Of a stretch of DNA of 64,000 nucleotides, positions 26,408 through 36,218 are shown piece after piece. How positions within the stretch are numbered: position 1 is the first letter of the stretch; every line of letters begins with the position of its first letter. Made by a program: the position numbers and the translations under genes. The notes under the pieces were generated by a model. The model was not told where the DNA came from. It did not search any database and was given only the letters and a program-made list of their open reading frames with translations. This stretch comes from Aromatoleum petrolei (GTDB taxonomy: Bacteria > Pseudomonadota > Gammaproteobacteria > Burkholderiales > Rhodocyclaceae): positions 372,001 to 436,000 of the forward strand of contig NZ_CP059560.1 of assembly GCF_017894385.1 (NCBI RefSeq), read 5' to 3'.

Positions 26408-27454
26408 TTAGCGAAGGGGCTGGACGCGCACGCCGCGGGCACCCGCGACGACCACCGCATCCGTGCCGAGGGCGTGCACCGCCGAAGCCGGCGTGGCGCG
26501 CTCGAGCTTCACGGGCGAGAAACGCTCGCCGCCATCCTGGCTCACGAGGATGCGCCCGGCCTGGCTGGCGAGCAGCACGCCGCCCTCGCCCAGCGCGGCG
26601 CCGGCCGTGAGCCCCTCCTGCACCCCGGTCTCCACTTTGTGCCAGGTGGCGCCGCGGTCGGTGCTGCGGTACGCGTTGCCGCGCAGGCCGAAGACGATGA
26701 CGGCGCTGTTCGTGCCGGTCACGCCGAAGTAGCTGCCCGGGTACGGGGTGGCGACGCGCGTAAAGCGTCCGGCCGCCGCGTCGAGGCGCAGCACGAGGCC
26801 CTGTTCGCCCACGACATACACGTCGCCGGCGGCGCCGCGGATGCCGTAGAGGTGCAGCGCCTGCGGGTTGTCGGTGCGGTCGAGCCACGGCGTCCAGCGC
26901 TTGCCACCGTCGGTGGTGCGCAGGATCAGGTTGAAGGCGCCCACGACGAAGCCGTTGCGCTCATCGCTGAACCACACGTCGAGGAAGGGGTTCTCCGCGC
27001 CCTGCGCGGCGAAGCGCTCGGCCTCGACGATCCACGCCGCCTCGCCCTTGGCCTTGTAGTGCGCGAGCATCACTTCGCCCAGCGCCCGGCCGTCAAGCTG
27101 CTTGGTCCAGCTCGCACCGGCATCGCTCGTCGCGAGCACCACGCCGTCGTGGCCCACCGCCCAGCCCTGCTGCGGCGTCGGGAAGCTCACCGCGACGAGG
27201 TCCGAGCTCACCGGCACTTTCGCCTGGCGCCAGCTCCGGCCCTGGTCGTCGGAGTACACGACGTGGCCGCGCTGGCCCACGCCGACCACCCGCGACCCCG
27301 CCTGCGCAAGGCCGTTGATCAGGCCCTTCGTCGCCAGCTCGCTCGCCATCGCCGGCACGTCGAGCACGTCCTGGAAGCCCGCGGCGGCGGGGGCCGCGGC
27401 CGGCATCAGCAGCGCGAGCGCGAGCGCTGCGCCACCGAATCGATGCACATTCAT
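26408..27454 (-). CDS. YCF48-like beta-propeller periplasmic protein (module A)
   Basis: 348 residues from ATG 27454 (GAGGAAAG upstream), starting with a signal peptide of about 25 residues. Repeated blades are visible: WRQAKVPVSSDLVAVSFPTP, GWAVGHDGVVLATSDAGASW, NGFVVGAFNLILRTTDGGKRW, AVIVFGLRGNAYRSTDRGATW. This is the BNR/YCF48 type otherwise known from photosystem II assembly factors (HCF136). In non-photosynthetic bacteria it recurs with RND and DUF1329 genes, where its role is undefined. A scaffold between the RND periplasmic loops and the DUF1329/DUF1302 parts is a reasonable inference. Confidence 0.87.
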   Translation of the reverse strand: MNVHRFGGAALALALLMPAAAPAAAGFQDVLDVPAMASELATKGLINGLAQAGSRVVGVGQRGHVVYSDDQGRSWRQAKVPVSSDLVAVSFPTPQQGWAVGHDGVVLATSDAGASWTKQLDGRALGEVMLAHYKAKGEAAWIVEAERFAAQGAENPFLDVWFSDERNGFVVGAFNLILRTTDGGKRWTPWLDRTDNPQALHLYGIRGAAGDVYVVGEQGLVLRLDAAAGRFTRVATPYPGSYFGVTGTNSAVIVFGLRGNAYRSTDRGATWHKVETGVQEGLTAGAALGEGGVLLASQAGRILVSQDGGERFSPVKLERATPASAVHALGTDAVVVAGARGVRVQPLR

Positions 27455-27535
27455 GGTCTCTTTCCTCGGTCGGGGGCGGAAGCGAGGCACGGCCTGCGCC
27501 GCACCCCGCTCCCGGGGACGAGATTTATTATGGTT

Positions 27536-28885
27536 TTAGCGGATGCCCGAGCCGGCGAGCGAGTCGGGTGACCAGTCGCGGTCGGTGAGCGGCTTGGTCT
27601 GGCGCATGCCGCCGGTCTCGGCGGCGAAGCCGGTCAGCGAGTAGATGCCCGCCACGAGGTCGTAGTGGCCGAACATGTCGGTGTAGGGCGCGGGCAGGTC
27701 GTAGCTCGGGGCCATGTAGGCGAAGCCCGCGCGGTAGAGCTGGCCACGGGCGTCGTACTGGTCGGAGGCGAGCGCCGCCCACGAGTCCTCGTCGAGGTAG
27801 AAGGTGCGCTTGCTATACACGTGGCGCTTGCCTTCGCGCAGCGTCGCTTCCACCACCCACACGCGGTGCAGCTCCCAGCGCACGAGATCCGGGTTGAGGT
27901 GGTTGGGTTTGAGCAGATCGTCCTGCTTCGCCTGGTACACCGCGGTGTAGGCGTTGTACGGCACGATCATCTCCTTCTTGCCCACGAGCTTGAAGTCGAA
28001 GCGGTCCATCGAGCCGATGAAGATGAAGATGTCGTCGAAGGTGTTGCCGCCGGCCGTGCCCGGGTTGGGGGTGTCGTGCGAGAGGTCCGGGGCGACTTTT
28101 ACGCGCCGCTGACCCGGCAGGTAGGTCCACGCACGCCGGTCCTTGGTGCCGATGTCGAGCGGATCGACGATCAGGAGCGCCTCGCCCGCGCGCCGCGCGG
28201 GGCCCGTGTAGGTGTTCTTGATGCGCCAGTAGGTCTCGGCCGAGCTCTTCGACGCATCCCAGAACGGGTACTCCTGCACGTTCACGCCTTCGGTGGCGAG
28301 CGTGGTGCGCCCGGCCGCATCGACGTTGAGGTTGCGGTACTTCACCTCGTAGGCCTGGCCGTTGTAGCGCACGAGGTGGTTCCACATCGCTTCATAACCC
28401 GTCTTGGGGATCGGGAAGGGGAAGCCGGCGTGCGCGCCTTCGATCGAGCGCCCGTCGTTGTTGGTCTTGGCCTGCGTGGCCGTCTTGAGCGTGTTGTCGG
28501 CGACGAACTTGGGGAAGGCGACGCTGCGGTGCGTCGGATAGACGTCGACGCGGAAGCTGGGGTACTTCTGCAGCAGCGCCTTGGTGCCTTCGGTGAGCTT
28601 GTCGGCGTGCTGCGCCAGGTTCTTGGCGTCGATCACGAGGCGCGGCTTCTCGTTGGCGAAGGGGTTGGGGCGGATGCCGTCGCCCGCCTTGAAGCCCGCC
28701 GGGGCCGTGGTGAGCCCGCCGGTGTACTCGGGGATGGTGCCGTCCTTGTTGCCGGCCTTCTCGGCGCCGACCGCGGTGAGCGTGGTGCCGAGCTTCTTCG
28801 CCTCTTCGGGCGTGATCGCGGCCACCGCCGCGCCGCTCAGGGCCAGCGCGAGTGCGGCCGACAGCAGGGTTTGCGTGAGTCTCAT
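27536..28885 (-). CDS. DUF1329 (LolA-like) periplasmic protein (module A)
   Basis: 449 residues from ATG 28885, which has GAGGAGGAGG upstream; longer frames are shadows of DUF1302. A signal peptide ends near AVAA (residue 23). The DUF1329 pattern is clear: VDVYPTHRSVAFPKFVADNT, AWTYLPGQRRVKVAPDLSHD, MDRFDFKLVGKKEMIVPYNA and YLDEDSWAALASDQYD. The family falls in the LolA-like superfamily of hydrophobic-cargo carriers, so it may ferry a lipophilic compound across the periplasm. It sits between DUF1302 (14 bases) and the YCF48-like gene (81 bases). It is paralogous to 59905-61281. Confidence 0.9.
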   Translation of the reverse strand: MRLTQTLLSAALALALSGAAVAAITPEEAKKLGTTLTAVGAEKAGNKDGTIPEYTGGLTTAPAGFKAGDGIRPNPFANEKPRLVIDAKNLAQHADKLTEGTKALLQKYPSFRVDVYPTHRSVAFPKFVADNTLKTATQAKTNNDGRSIEGAHAGFPFPIPKTGYEAMWNHLVRYNGQAYEVKYRNLNVDAAGRTTLATEGVNVQEYPFWDASKSSAETYWRIKNTYTGPARRAGEALLIVDPLDIGTKDRRAWTYLPGQRRVKVAPDLSHDTPNPGTAGGNTFDDIFIFIGSMDRFDFKLVGKKEMIVPYNAYTAVYQAKQDDLLKPNHLNPDLVRWELHRVWVVEATLREGKRHVYSKRTFYLDEDSWAALASDQYDARGQLYRAGFAYMAPSYDLPAPYTDMFGHYDLVAGIYSLTGFAAETGGMRQTKPLTDRDWSPDSLAGSGIR

Positions 28886-28899
28886 GGGGGTCCTCCTCC

Positions 28900-30582
28900 T
28901 CAGAAGGTCGTCTTCAGTGTCAGGCTCACGAAGCCGCGGTCCTGCAGCAGCGTGGTGAAGCCGTTTTGTGTGGTGAGCGCGGTGCCGTTGTCGCGGTACT
29001 TGCCGAAGTAGTCGATGTACTTGAGATCGATGCGGTACTTCTGGAACACGTCCGCCGAGAGCCCGACGCTGTAGTTGCCGTTGCCTTCGTTGCCGCCGAA
29101 CACCGTCGGGGCGTTGCCCGAGAGGCCCACCGACACCGCCAGCGGCGCCGACAGATCCACCCCGGGCAGCACCTGGTACCAGGTCGGGGTGAAGGCGAGC
29201 GCGAGGCCGAAGAAGTCCTTGGTCGTGCAGCCGTCCCACTTGTCGCGGCCGGCACAGGGGGCGAAGCCGGTGGCGTAGAAGAGGCGTTCGCCGCTACGCA
29301 CCTTGTCCCATTTGGCCCAGGTGAGCTCGGCCGCCCAGCTCGCGGCATCGAACGCCGGGGTCTCGGAGACGAGCCCCAGCACGTTCACGAGCCCGTGGAA
29401 GGTGTCGCCACGCGGGCCGCTGGTGTCGCCCCGATCGGGTAGCCCCGTGGTCGAGATGCCCAGCACCTGCGAGTTGAGCGGGGTGTTGCGGCGGTAGGAG
29501 AGTTCGGCGCCGACGCTCACGCCGCCGATGTTCTTGGCCAGGCTCACGCCGAAGAGGTCGATGTCGTCGGCGTAGATGAGGTTGTAGCGGGAGACGCCCG
29601 GGCCGACCCGCGTGAGGAAGGTCTGCGGCAGCTTGTCGGCGTAGCGGCGGTAGTAGAAGCCGAGCGTGCCGTCGAGCGCTTCGGGCGACCAGCGCAGCGA
29701 CACGCCGTATTCGCCGGACTGCCTGGGCTCGACCGGCTTGCCGTTGGCGGCGAAGCCCAGCCCGCGGCTGATGAACTGGCGGTCGGGGCCGTTGAAGGCG
29801 AAGTCGACCGGGCCGAGGTAGGTGCCCCCTTCGGGGTAGCGGTAGGCTTCCCATTCCATGAAGTACTGCGCCGACACCGACAGCGTGTCGGTGAGCTGGG
29901 CCTGGCCCGAGAGCTGGTTGAGCGGGCGGAAGAGTTCCTTCGCTTCGGCGCCGGGGGTCGCGAAACCCTTCTGCAGGTCGAGCGGCATCTGCGCGTAGGA
30001 GACGCTGTGCAGCGCGCCGCCGAGGAACAGCGATTCACCCCAGAACACCGTGTGACGGCCCGCCTTCAGGCGCACCGGCACGCTCGCGGCGTCGAAGTTG
30101 GCGAACACGAAGGCGTCGAGCAGCTCGCCCGAGGGGCCGGCGTAGTAGCGCTTGGTGTAGCGGCTGTACTCATGGTCCCGGTAGCTCGGAATGGCCGCGA
30201 ACGGGGCGTTCGGGTTCGATTCGCTCTTGTCGCCGTAGGCCGCGTCGACCCACGCCGCGCCGCTCACGCGAAAGCCGGTCTTGCCCTGGTACACCACGTC
30301 GAGCTCGGACAAGAGGTCGAGGCGGTTGGCCACCAGATCGCCCCGGTCGAAGCTGTACGTACCCTCGTCGGTGAGCGCCGAGTTGGCAAACTTGCTGTTG
30401 CGCGACTCCACCCGCGAGGCGATGTTGTAGCGCACGGTGTTGTCCCAACGAACCTGCAGGTCCGCGTTCCCCGTGTCAAGCTCGAACGCCTGTGCGGTGC
30501 CGCTCAGGGCCAGCGTCGCTGCGGCGACGGCCAGCGCCATCTTCCTGCGCGCCGGAGCCGAACCTTGTCTCCTCATATTCAT
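28900..30582 (-). CDS. DUF1302 outer-membrane beta-barrel protein (module A)
   Basis: 560 residues from ATG 30582 (GAGGGGC upstream). A signal peptide ends at TAQA (about residue 32). The mature part begins FELDTGNADLQVRWDNTVRY, the DUF1302 start, then alternating beta strands rich in aromatic residues (GVSLRWSPEALDGTLGFYYR). It ends in Phe (VSLTLKTTF), the usual outer-membrane assembly signal. The predicted role is an outer-membrane channel for hydrophobic or aromatic compounds. First gene of module A, about 206 bases downstream of the acyl-CoA ligase in the same direction. Confidence 0.9.
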   Translation of the reverse strand: MNMRRQGSAPARRKMALAVAAATLALSGTAQAFELDTGNADLQVRWDNTVRYNIASRVESRNSKFANSALTDEGTYSFDRGDLVANRLDLLSELDVVYQGKTGFRVSGAAWVDAAYGDKSESNPNAPFAAIPSYRDHEYSRYTKRYYAGPSGELLDAFVFANFDAASVPVRLKAGRHTVFWGESLFLGGALHSVSYAQMPLDLQKGFATPGAEAKELFRPLNQLSGQAQLTDTLSVSAQYFMEWEAYRYPEGGTYLGPVDFAFNGPDRQFISRGLGFAANGKPVEPRQSGEYGVSLRWSPEALDGTLGFYYRRYADKLPQTFLTRVGPGVSRYNLIYADDIDLFGVSLAKNIGGVSVGAELSYRRNTPLNSQVLGISTTGLPDRGDTSGPRGDTFHGLVNVLGLVSETPAFDAASWAAELTWAKWDKVRSGERLFYATGFAPCAGRDKWDGCTTKDFFGLALAFTPTWYQVLPGVDLSAPLAVSVGLSGNAPTVFGGNEGNGNYSVGLSADVFQKYRIDLKYIDYFGKYRDNGTALTTQNGFTTLLQDRGFVSLTLKTTF

Positions 30583-30676
30583 CGTCTGCTGCCCCTCTTT
30601 TATCGTTGGCTTGAGCTGCTTCTCTGTCCGGTCACTGTATTCCGGATGATGTTCATTGTGCGCACCGGGGAGCCTA

Positions 30677-30705
30677 CCCTTCCCCCCAGCGACGGGGGGT
30701 AAGGG
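30677..30705. repeat. C-run/G-run hairpin between the ligase and module A
   Basis: CCCTTCCCCCC (30677-30687) pairs with GGGGGG-T-AAGGG (30694-30705) apart from one bulged T. Placed between the ligase stop (30789) and the DUF1302 start. It could attenuate read-through between the two. Confidence 0.4.
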
Positions 30706-30788
30706 GGGTGTGGGGGGTAGCGCTCGGGGGGTGAAAAAAACCGGGGGGCCCGAACGCCCCCCACAGTGCTGCCTATTGGCGACGGAAA

Positions 30789-32435
30789 TCAGGCAGTCCG
30801 CTCGCGCAGAACCTTCTTGTTGATCTTGCCGACGCTGGTCTTCGGAATTTCCGCGACGAATACGATGCGTTCGGCATCCGGCACCGCGTACTTGCTGATG
30901 CGATTCGACTCCACGAGCCCCAGCAGATGGAGGCGGATCGCCTCCACATCGACGGTCACCCCGGGCTTGCACACCACGTAGGCCATCGGGCGCTCACCCC
31001 ATTTCTCGTCGCGCACGCCCACCACAGCCGACTCCTGGACGCCCGGCACCTCGCCGATCAACCCCTCGACCTCGATCGACGACACCCACTCGCCGCCGGT
31101 CTTGATCACATCCTTGATGCGATCGACGATCTGCACGAAGCCGTCCGGCCGCACCACCGCAACGTCCTGCGTGTGCAGGTAGCCCCCCGCCCACAGCTCC
31201 TCGGACGCCTCCGGTTTCTTGAAATAGCCCTGCGTCAGGAAGGGCGCGCGCAGCACGATCTCGCCCTGCGTCTTGCCGTCGCGCGGCACGTCGTTCATGT
31301 CGGCATCGACCACGCGGAAGTCCACCAGCGGCACAGGCCGACCCGTCAGGCAGCGCAGATGCACCTCCTCGCCCAGATCCGCCGTTACGTCGTCAGCCGA
31401 CAGCTGAGCGAGCGCCACCACCGGCCCCGTCTCCGACATCCCGTAGCCCGCGAACACATCGATGCCCCGCTCCACTGCCGCGCGGCACAGCACCGGCGAC
31501 AGCGCCGAACCGCCGATGATGATCTTCCAGCCGGAAAGATCCTGATCCGCCCCGGACGGCGCCTGCAGCAGCATCTGCAGGATCGTCGGCACGCAATGAG
31601 AGAAGGTCACCCTCTCCTCGCGCTGTAGCTTCAACAGCAGGTCCGGCACGTAGCGCCCCGGCAGCACCGTCCGCAGGCCCAGCAGCATCGCGATGTAGGG
31701 CACGCCCCACGCCAGCACGTGGAACATCGGCGTGATCGGCATGTACACGTCATCGCGATGCAGCCGCTGCCCCTCTGGCTGCGAAGTCAGGCTCAGGGCC
31801 GTGCCCAGCGTGTGCATCACGATCTGGCGGTGGCTGTAGCACACCCCCTTGGGGTCGCCCGTCGTGCCGGTCGTGTAGAAAGTCGCCGCCTTCGTGTTCT
31901 CGTCGAAATCGCGGAATTCGAAATCCGCCGACGCCGCCTCCACCAGCGCCTCGTACTCACCCGCAAAGGAGAGCGACGTCGCCGGCACCGCCTGCCCGTC
32001 GGCCATCACCACGATCTGCCGCACGTTCTTCAATTCGGGCTTCAGCTGCTCGAGCAGCGGCACGAAGTCCGCATGCACCAGCACCACCTCCGCCTCGGAA
32101 TCGTTGAGCGTGTAGGCGATCTGCTGCGGCGACAGGCGCACGTTCACGGTGAACATCGTCGCGCCCATCATCGGGATGCCGAAGTAGCTCTCCAGATAGC
32201 GATGGCTGTCCCAATCCATCACCGCCACCGTCGTGCCGTGGCGCACACCCAGCGCCGTCAGCGCCGACGCGAGCTTGCCGACGCGCGCGCGGAAATCGCG
32301 AAAGGTGTAGCGCATCTCCCCGCGATAGGTGATCTCCTGGTCGCCATGCAGGTTGACCGAATTGAGCAGCAGCTGCTTCACCAGCAGCGGGTAGGTATAG
32401 GCCGAAGGCGTGGCGACGATCGTATTGTCCGGCAT
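30789..32435 (-). CDS. Acyl-CoA ligase (AMP-binding, medium/long-chain type)
   Basis: 548 residues from ATG 32435, chosen because ACGGAGAC lies just upstream; an ATG 15 bases earlier has no site. The AMP-binding motif YTTGTTGDPKGVCYSHRQ, the A5 motif GYGMSETGPV and the C-terminal KTGGEWVSSIEVEGLI and PKTSVGKINKKVLRE are all intact. The enzyme activates a carboxylic acid to its CoA thioester at the cost of ATP to AMP. It precedes module A on the same strand, which suggests that compounds brought in by the module are CoA-activated. The SnoaL-like gene is divergent. Confidence 0.92.
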   Translation of the reverse strand: MPDNTIVATPSAYTYPLLVKQLLLNSVNLHGDQEITYRGEMRYTFRDFRARVGKLASALTALGVRHGTTVAVMDWDSHRYLESYFGIPMMGATMFTVNVRLSPQQIAYTLNDSEAEVVLVHADFVPLLEQLKPELKNVRQIVVMADGQAVPATSLSFAGEYEALVEAASADFEFRDFDENTKAATFYTTGTTGDPKGVCYSHRQIVMHTLGTALSLTSQPEGQRLHRDDVYMPITPMFHVLAWGVPYIAMLLGLRTVLPGRYVPDLLLKLQREERVTFSHCVPTILQMLLQAPSGADQDLSGWKIIIGGSALSPVLCRAAVERGIDVFAGYGMSETGPVVALAQLSADDVTADLGEEVHLRCLTGRPVPLVDFRVVDADMNDVPRDGKTQGEIVLRAPFLTQGYFKKPEASEELWAGGYLHTQDVAVVRPDGFVQIVDRIKDVIKTGGEWVSSIEVEGLIGEVPGVQESAVVGVRDEKWGERPMAYVVCKPGVTVDVEAIRLHLLGLVESNRISKYAVPDAERIVFVAEIPKTSVGKINKKVLRERTA

Positions 32436-32450
32436 GGTTGTCTCCGTCAT

Positions 32451-32913
32451 GGTTGTTCGAGATGAAACCGGTGTGCGATCAGCGGATCGGGGCGCAAGAT
32501 CAGCATAGCCCCTGTACGCGATCGCACAGACTGGAGAAAGCTTATTGAAGGCTTGGCGCGCCCTCCCCCCCTGTGGCGAGGGGGAGCAAGGGCCGGCTCA
32601 GGGAAAGCGTGGAGAGCTGTCGGGCGGCCCGCCATCAGCACGCGCGATCCGCCAGCGGCGCACATCGGCACTGTGTATCGAGGCCGACAATTCGAATGAG
32701 CCGGGCGTAGAATCTCCGGCGTAACGGCGGCGGAAGATATCAATATATCCATAGGGCAATTGTCCGACAGCAACCGTTGTGGTTGCACACGATATTGTTA
32801 TTGTCCCGAAGCGAGCGGTATCGGACTTGCCAGCGACGTCTTCCAACCGGAGACCCTCAGGTCGCAACGCCGCCCGACCGGATGGAGCTACTGACAATTG
32901 CAGGGGAACCACG
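32451..32913. promoter_or_regulatory. Divergent intergenic region, ligase and SnoaL-like gene
   Basis: About 460 bases without a supported gene. A GC hairpin with CTCCCCC and GGGGGAG lies at about 32563-32586. An inverted repeat GCAACC (32770-32775), spacer GTTGT, GGTTGC (32781-32786) is flanked by two ATTGTCC copies, a plausible regulator site for either gene. No sigma-54 promoter was recognised. Confidence 0.4.
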
Positions 32914-33339
32914 ATGGGCATCGAAGAGTTCATGCAGGGGTACAAGGCCGCCTGGGAGGCGCGCGACGAAGCGAGATTTGTCGCCCTGTTCACACCCGAC
33001 GGGGCCTACCACAACACCCCCTTCGCAGTGCAGCGCGGGCCGGCCGAGTTGGCCGCGTACTGGGAGCGCGTGAAACTGCAGGAGGATGTGCAGGTCACCT
33101 ACGAAGTTCTCGCCAACACCGGAGACTCCGGCATTGCTCACTGGCACACGACCTACCAGGTCGCGTCGGAGGAATTGTTCCAGATCTGGGCGAAGTCGAC
33201 CGGTACGAACTTGGTCGCCCGCCGCCCCGGAGATCCGTTGCCGCGGATGGTGCTCGACGGAATCCTGCACGCGAAATTCGCGGGCTCGTTGTGCTCCGAA
33301 GCCCGCATCTGGTGGCACAGCATGCCGCAAACCTCTTGA
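32914..33339 (+). CDS. SnoaL/NTF2-like small protein
   Basis: 141 residues from ATG 32914 (AGGGGAA upstream). FMQGYKAAWEARDEARFVAL, followed by FTPDGAYHNTPF and GPAELAAYWERVK, is typical of the SnoaL-like/NTF2 fold, which includes ketosteroid isomerase-like enzymes and small binding proteins. Catalytic residues cannot be assigned. It is divergent from the acyl-CoA ligase and converges with the LuxR/MalT regulator gene. Confidence 0.75.
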   Translation: MGIEEFMQGYKAAWEARDEARFVALFTPDGAYHNTPFAVQRGPAELAAYWERVKLQEDVQVTYEVLANTGDSGIAHWHTTYQVASEELFQIWAKSTGTNLVARRPGDPLPRMVLDGILHAKFAGSLCSEARIWWHSMPQTS

Positions 33340-33380
33340 GCCACGGGGGGGCAAGCGCCCCGACCGGTGAGGGCTGAGCG

Positions 33381-36086
33381 CTACTCGGCCCCCTCCAGCA
33401 AGCCCAGCAACTGCGCCCGCCGCACCACATGCTTGCGGTTCGCAGCATCGAGCTTGCCGAACAGGTTCTTGAGGTGCCACTTCACGGTTTCCTCGCCGAC
33501 GCCCATCGCCTGCGCGACCTCCTTGTTGGAGAGGTTGCGCGCGAGGAGTTCGAGCACTTCGCGCTCCTTGGGCGTGAGCACCATGCTCGGAATCGCACGC
33601 GGACCGGCGGCGTCACGGGGGGGCGTGGGCGTTGCCGGACGCAGGACGCGGGCCACGGCGATGCTGCGGCCGGGTTCGGGATCGCCGGATACGTCTACGG
33701 ACAGGCTGCGCGCCCAGTCGGCGATGGCGGGGTGGGCATCGACGAAGACGCGGACGAGCCCGTACGTGTGGGCGAGATCCATGGCTTCCCGCAGCAGCTC
33801 GCGGCCGTGTTCGCTCGAACGGTCGAGCACCCAGGCGCGCAGCGCCATGTTCTCGATGTAGGCGCGGCCGAGCTTGAGGCCTTCGGCGAAGGGCGCGGCG
33901 CGTTCGAGGGCATCGCGGGCGCTGCGCCAGTCCTGGGCGGCGATGGCGGCGTTGGCGTGGGCCATCGTTCGTTGCAGTTCCACCATGCGCTGCCACACGG
34001 GGCCGTGTTTGCCCTCCTCGCGCGCGAGGATGTCGTCGACGCGCTGGGCGAGCGCGCGGCAGGTTTCGGGGCGAAAGCGGCCGGCGTGCATGCGGGCCTG
34101 TTCGGCGAGGCTGACGACGCACAGGCGCGGCATGTTGCGCGCGGCGCCGATCGCGAAAAGGGTCTCGAGGAGGTCCAGCGCGCGGTGCTCCACGCCCTGC
34201 GCGGCAGCGACGCGGGCGGCCGTGCGGTAGGCGAGCAGCGCGGTTTCGGGGGTGCCGGTGCGTTCCAGCACGTCGAGGCGGTTGGCGAGCAGCGCGGCGG
34301 CTTCGTCGACGCGGTCGCGTTCGTAGGCCGCGGCGGCCAGCAGCGAGGCGAGCATGCACGACAGCGGATGGCGACGGCCGAGCGCTTCGTCGGCGTGCAC
34401 GAGCGCCGGGCGCAGCACCTCTTCGACAAGTCGCACCTGCCCTTCCCACAGGTAGCTCAGGCCGGTGATGAACTCGCCCCAGCGTGCGGAGTAGGCATAG
34501 GCGACGCCGTATTCGCCGCGCGGCACCTGCTGCTGGTGACGGCGCGCGAGTGCCGGGTCGCCGCGCAGGATCGCGAGCACCGAAAGGCGGTTGGCATGCA
34601 TCTGCAGCAGCCGCGGTTCGCGCGCGGGAGGCGCGTCCGCCCAGGGTTCGAAGAGAGCGATGCAGCGGTCGGGCTCGTCGCCGTAATAGGCGGCGCCGCT
34701 ACCGATGAGCGCGCATTCGTAGCGCAGGCCGAGGTCGACGTCCGCCCCCTCGAGGATGCGCGCGACGAGGCGTTCGGCCGCGTCGTGGCGTTCGCTCAGC
34801 GCGAGCACCCAGGCGGCGGCGAGGCGTAGCCGCGGGCGCTTGTCGAGTTCGGCTTCGGGCAGCAGTTCCACCCAGTCGAGCACCATGCCGACCTGGCCCT
34901 GCAGCGCGGCTTCGTAGAGGCACTGCTCGGCGAGGCCGAAGGCGACGTCGCGCTCGCCCGCCGCGAGCGCGTGGCGGGCGGCCTCCTCGAGCATTCCGTG
35001 GGCTTCGAGCCAGCGCATCGCGCGGGTGTGCACGTCCGCCTGTTCGGCTGCGGGCAGTTCGGCAAGGCGGGCCCGCAGGGCGTCGCGGGCGAGCGTGTGC
35101 AGGCGCACCCATTCGCCGTCGTCGCCGACGGCGAAGATGGGAATGTCGCGCATCAGCCGCGCCATGCGTTCGGCCGCATCGGCAACGCCGGTGAGCGCGC
35201 CGCACAGGTCGGGGTGCAGCATGTCGACAACCGAGATGCGCATGAGGAAGGCCGCGTCGTCGGGCGCGAGCTTGGCGAGCAGGCCGCCGAGGAGCTGGTC
35301 CTGGCGGCTGCCGGCGCGTGCCGCCAGGGCATCGACGACGAGGCGCGGGTCGCCGCCGCTTTCGAGAGCCGCGAGCGCGAGCTGCAGGCCCAGCGGCCAG
35401 CCTTCGATGATCTCGTGGATGCGCGCGCAGGTGTCGGTGTCGACCTTGGTACCGAAGCGGTTGCGCACGAGGTCGAGCGTCTCGTCGAGACGGAAACGCA
35501 GCGATTCCGCGCCGAGGAGGACGCAATAGCCGTAGGAGCACAGGTCCGCGACCTCGTGCTCGAAGCCGCTGCGCGCGGCGACGACGAGGCGCAGGTTGGG
35601 CGGCGCGTTGTGCAGCAGGTAGGAAAGCAACGCGAAGGAGGCTTCGGGCAGGCGCTCCGCCTCGTCCACCATCAGCACAAGGTCGAGCGAGGTCTGAGCG
35701 ACTTCGGCGAGCCAGGCGGTGACGCCTTCGAGCTCGCTCGCCGACGCCCCGGCGCCCTCGATCAGGATACGGCCGAAGGCGGGCCGGCCGCAGCCCGAGC
35801 GCACGGCCTGCACGAGGCTCTGCAGCAGGCGCTGCGGGTCGGTATGTTCGTCGACCGAGATCCACGCGACCGCCGCGCCGCGCGCGAGGATCTCGCGCCG
35901 CCACTGCGCGAGCAGCGAGGTCTTGCCGAAGCCCGGCGGGGCCTGCACGACGACCACCTGCCGGTCGCGGAACTGTTCTTCGTCGAGACTGAGCCGGGGG
36001 CGCAGCAGCAGATGGCGCGGCGCGCGAGGCGGCGTGGTCTTGAGAACGAGTTCCGGCAGCGCGGCAGCGCCGATCGCAGAGGTCAT
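33381..36086 (-). CDS. LuxR-family ATP-dependent (MalT-type) transcriptional regulator
   Basis: 901 residues. The N-terminus carries an STAND-type ATPase with Walker A APPGFGKTS (49-57) and a Walker B-like LDLVLMVDEAERLP. The middle is a long helical, TPR-like repeat region. The last ~65 residues are a LuxR helix-turn-helix (LTPKEREVLELLARNLSNKE, MGVGEETVKWHLKNLFGKL). Such proteins bind an inducer through the repeat region and activate transcription when ATP-bound. In proteobacteria relatives commonly sit beside DUF1302/DUF1329 genes, so it is the best candidate regulator of module A and possibly B. Confidence 0.9.
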   Translation of the reverse strand: MTSAIGAAALPELVLKTTPPRAPRHLLLRPRLSLDEEQFRDRQVVVVQAPPGFGKTSLLAQWRREILARGAAVAWISVDEHTDPQRLLQSLVQAVRSGCGRPAFGRILIEGAGASASELEGVTAWLAEVAQTSLDLVLMVDEAERLPEASFALLSYLLHNAPPNLRLVVAARSGFEHEVADLCSYGYCVLLGAESLRFRLDETLDLVRNRFGTKVDTDTCARIHEIIEGWPLGLQLALAALESGGDPRLVVDALAARAGSRQDQLLGGLLAKLAPDDAAFLMRISVVDMLHPDLCGALTGVADAAERMARLMRDIPIFAVGDDGEWVRLHTLARDALRARLAELPAAEQADVHTRAMRWLEAHGMLEEAARHALAAGERDVAFGLAEQCLYEAALQGQVGMVLDWVELLPEAELDKRPRLRLAAAWVLALSERHDAAERLVARILEGADVDLGLRYECALIGSGAAYYGDEPDRCIALFEPWADAPPAREPRLLQMHANRLSVLAILRGDPALARRHQQQVPRGEYGVAYAYSARWGEFITGLSYLWEGQVRLVEEVLRPALVHADEALGRRHPLSCMLASLLAAAAYERDRVDEAAALLANRLDVLERTGTPETALLAYRTAARVAAAQGVEHRALDLLETLFAIGAARNMPRLCVVSLAEQARMHAGRFRPETCRALAQRVDDILAREEGKHGPVWQRMVELQRTMAHANAAIAAQDWRSARDALERAAPFAEGLKLGRAYIENMALRAWVLDRSSEHGRELLREAMDLAHTYGLVRVFVDAHPAIADWARSLSVDVSGDPEPGRSIAVARVLRPATPTPPRDAAGPRAIPSMVLTPKEREVLELLARNLSNKEVAQAMGVGEETVKWHLKNLFGKLDAANRKHVVRRAQLLGLLEGAE

Positions 36087-36218
36087 GGGCGTCCCGACAG
36101 GTTTGGATCCGGCTCATACGCCACGGCGTTCGCTCCTCCGGATAGCGGAGAGCACCGCACAGGGCGCCATTGCAGCTTATACCCACGCTCCGGCGAGGGG
36201 TGGGCAATTATAGGCACA

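Noticed and set aside
28886..29239. Longer DUF1329 (module A) start at 29239
   Set aside because: The extension overlaps DUF1302, while ATG 28885 has an excellent ribosome-binding site and a signal peptide.
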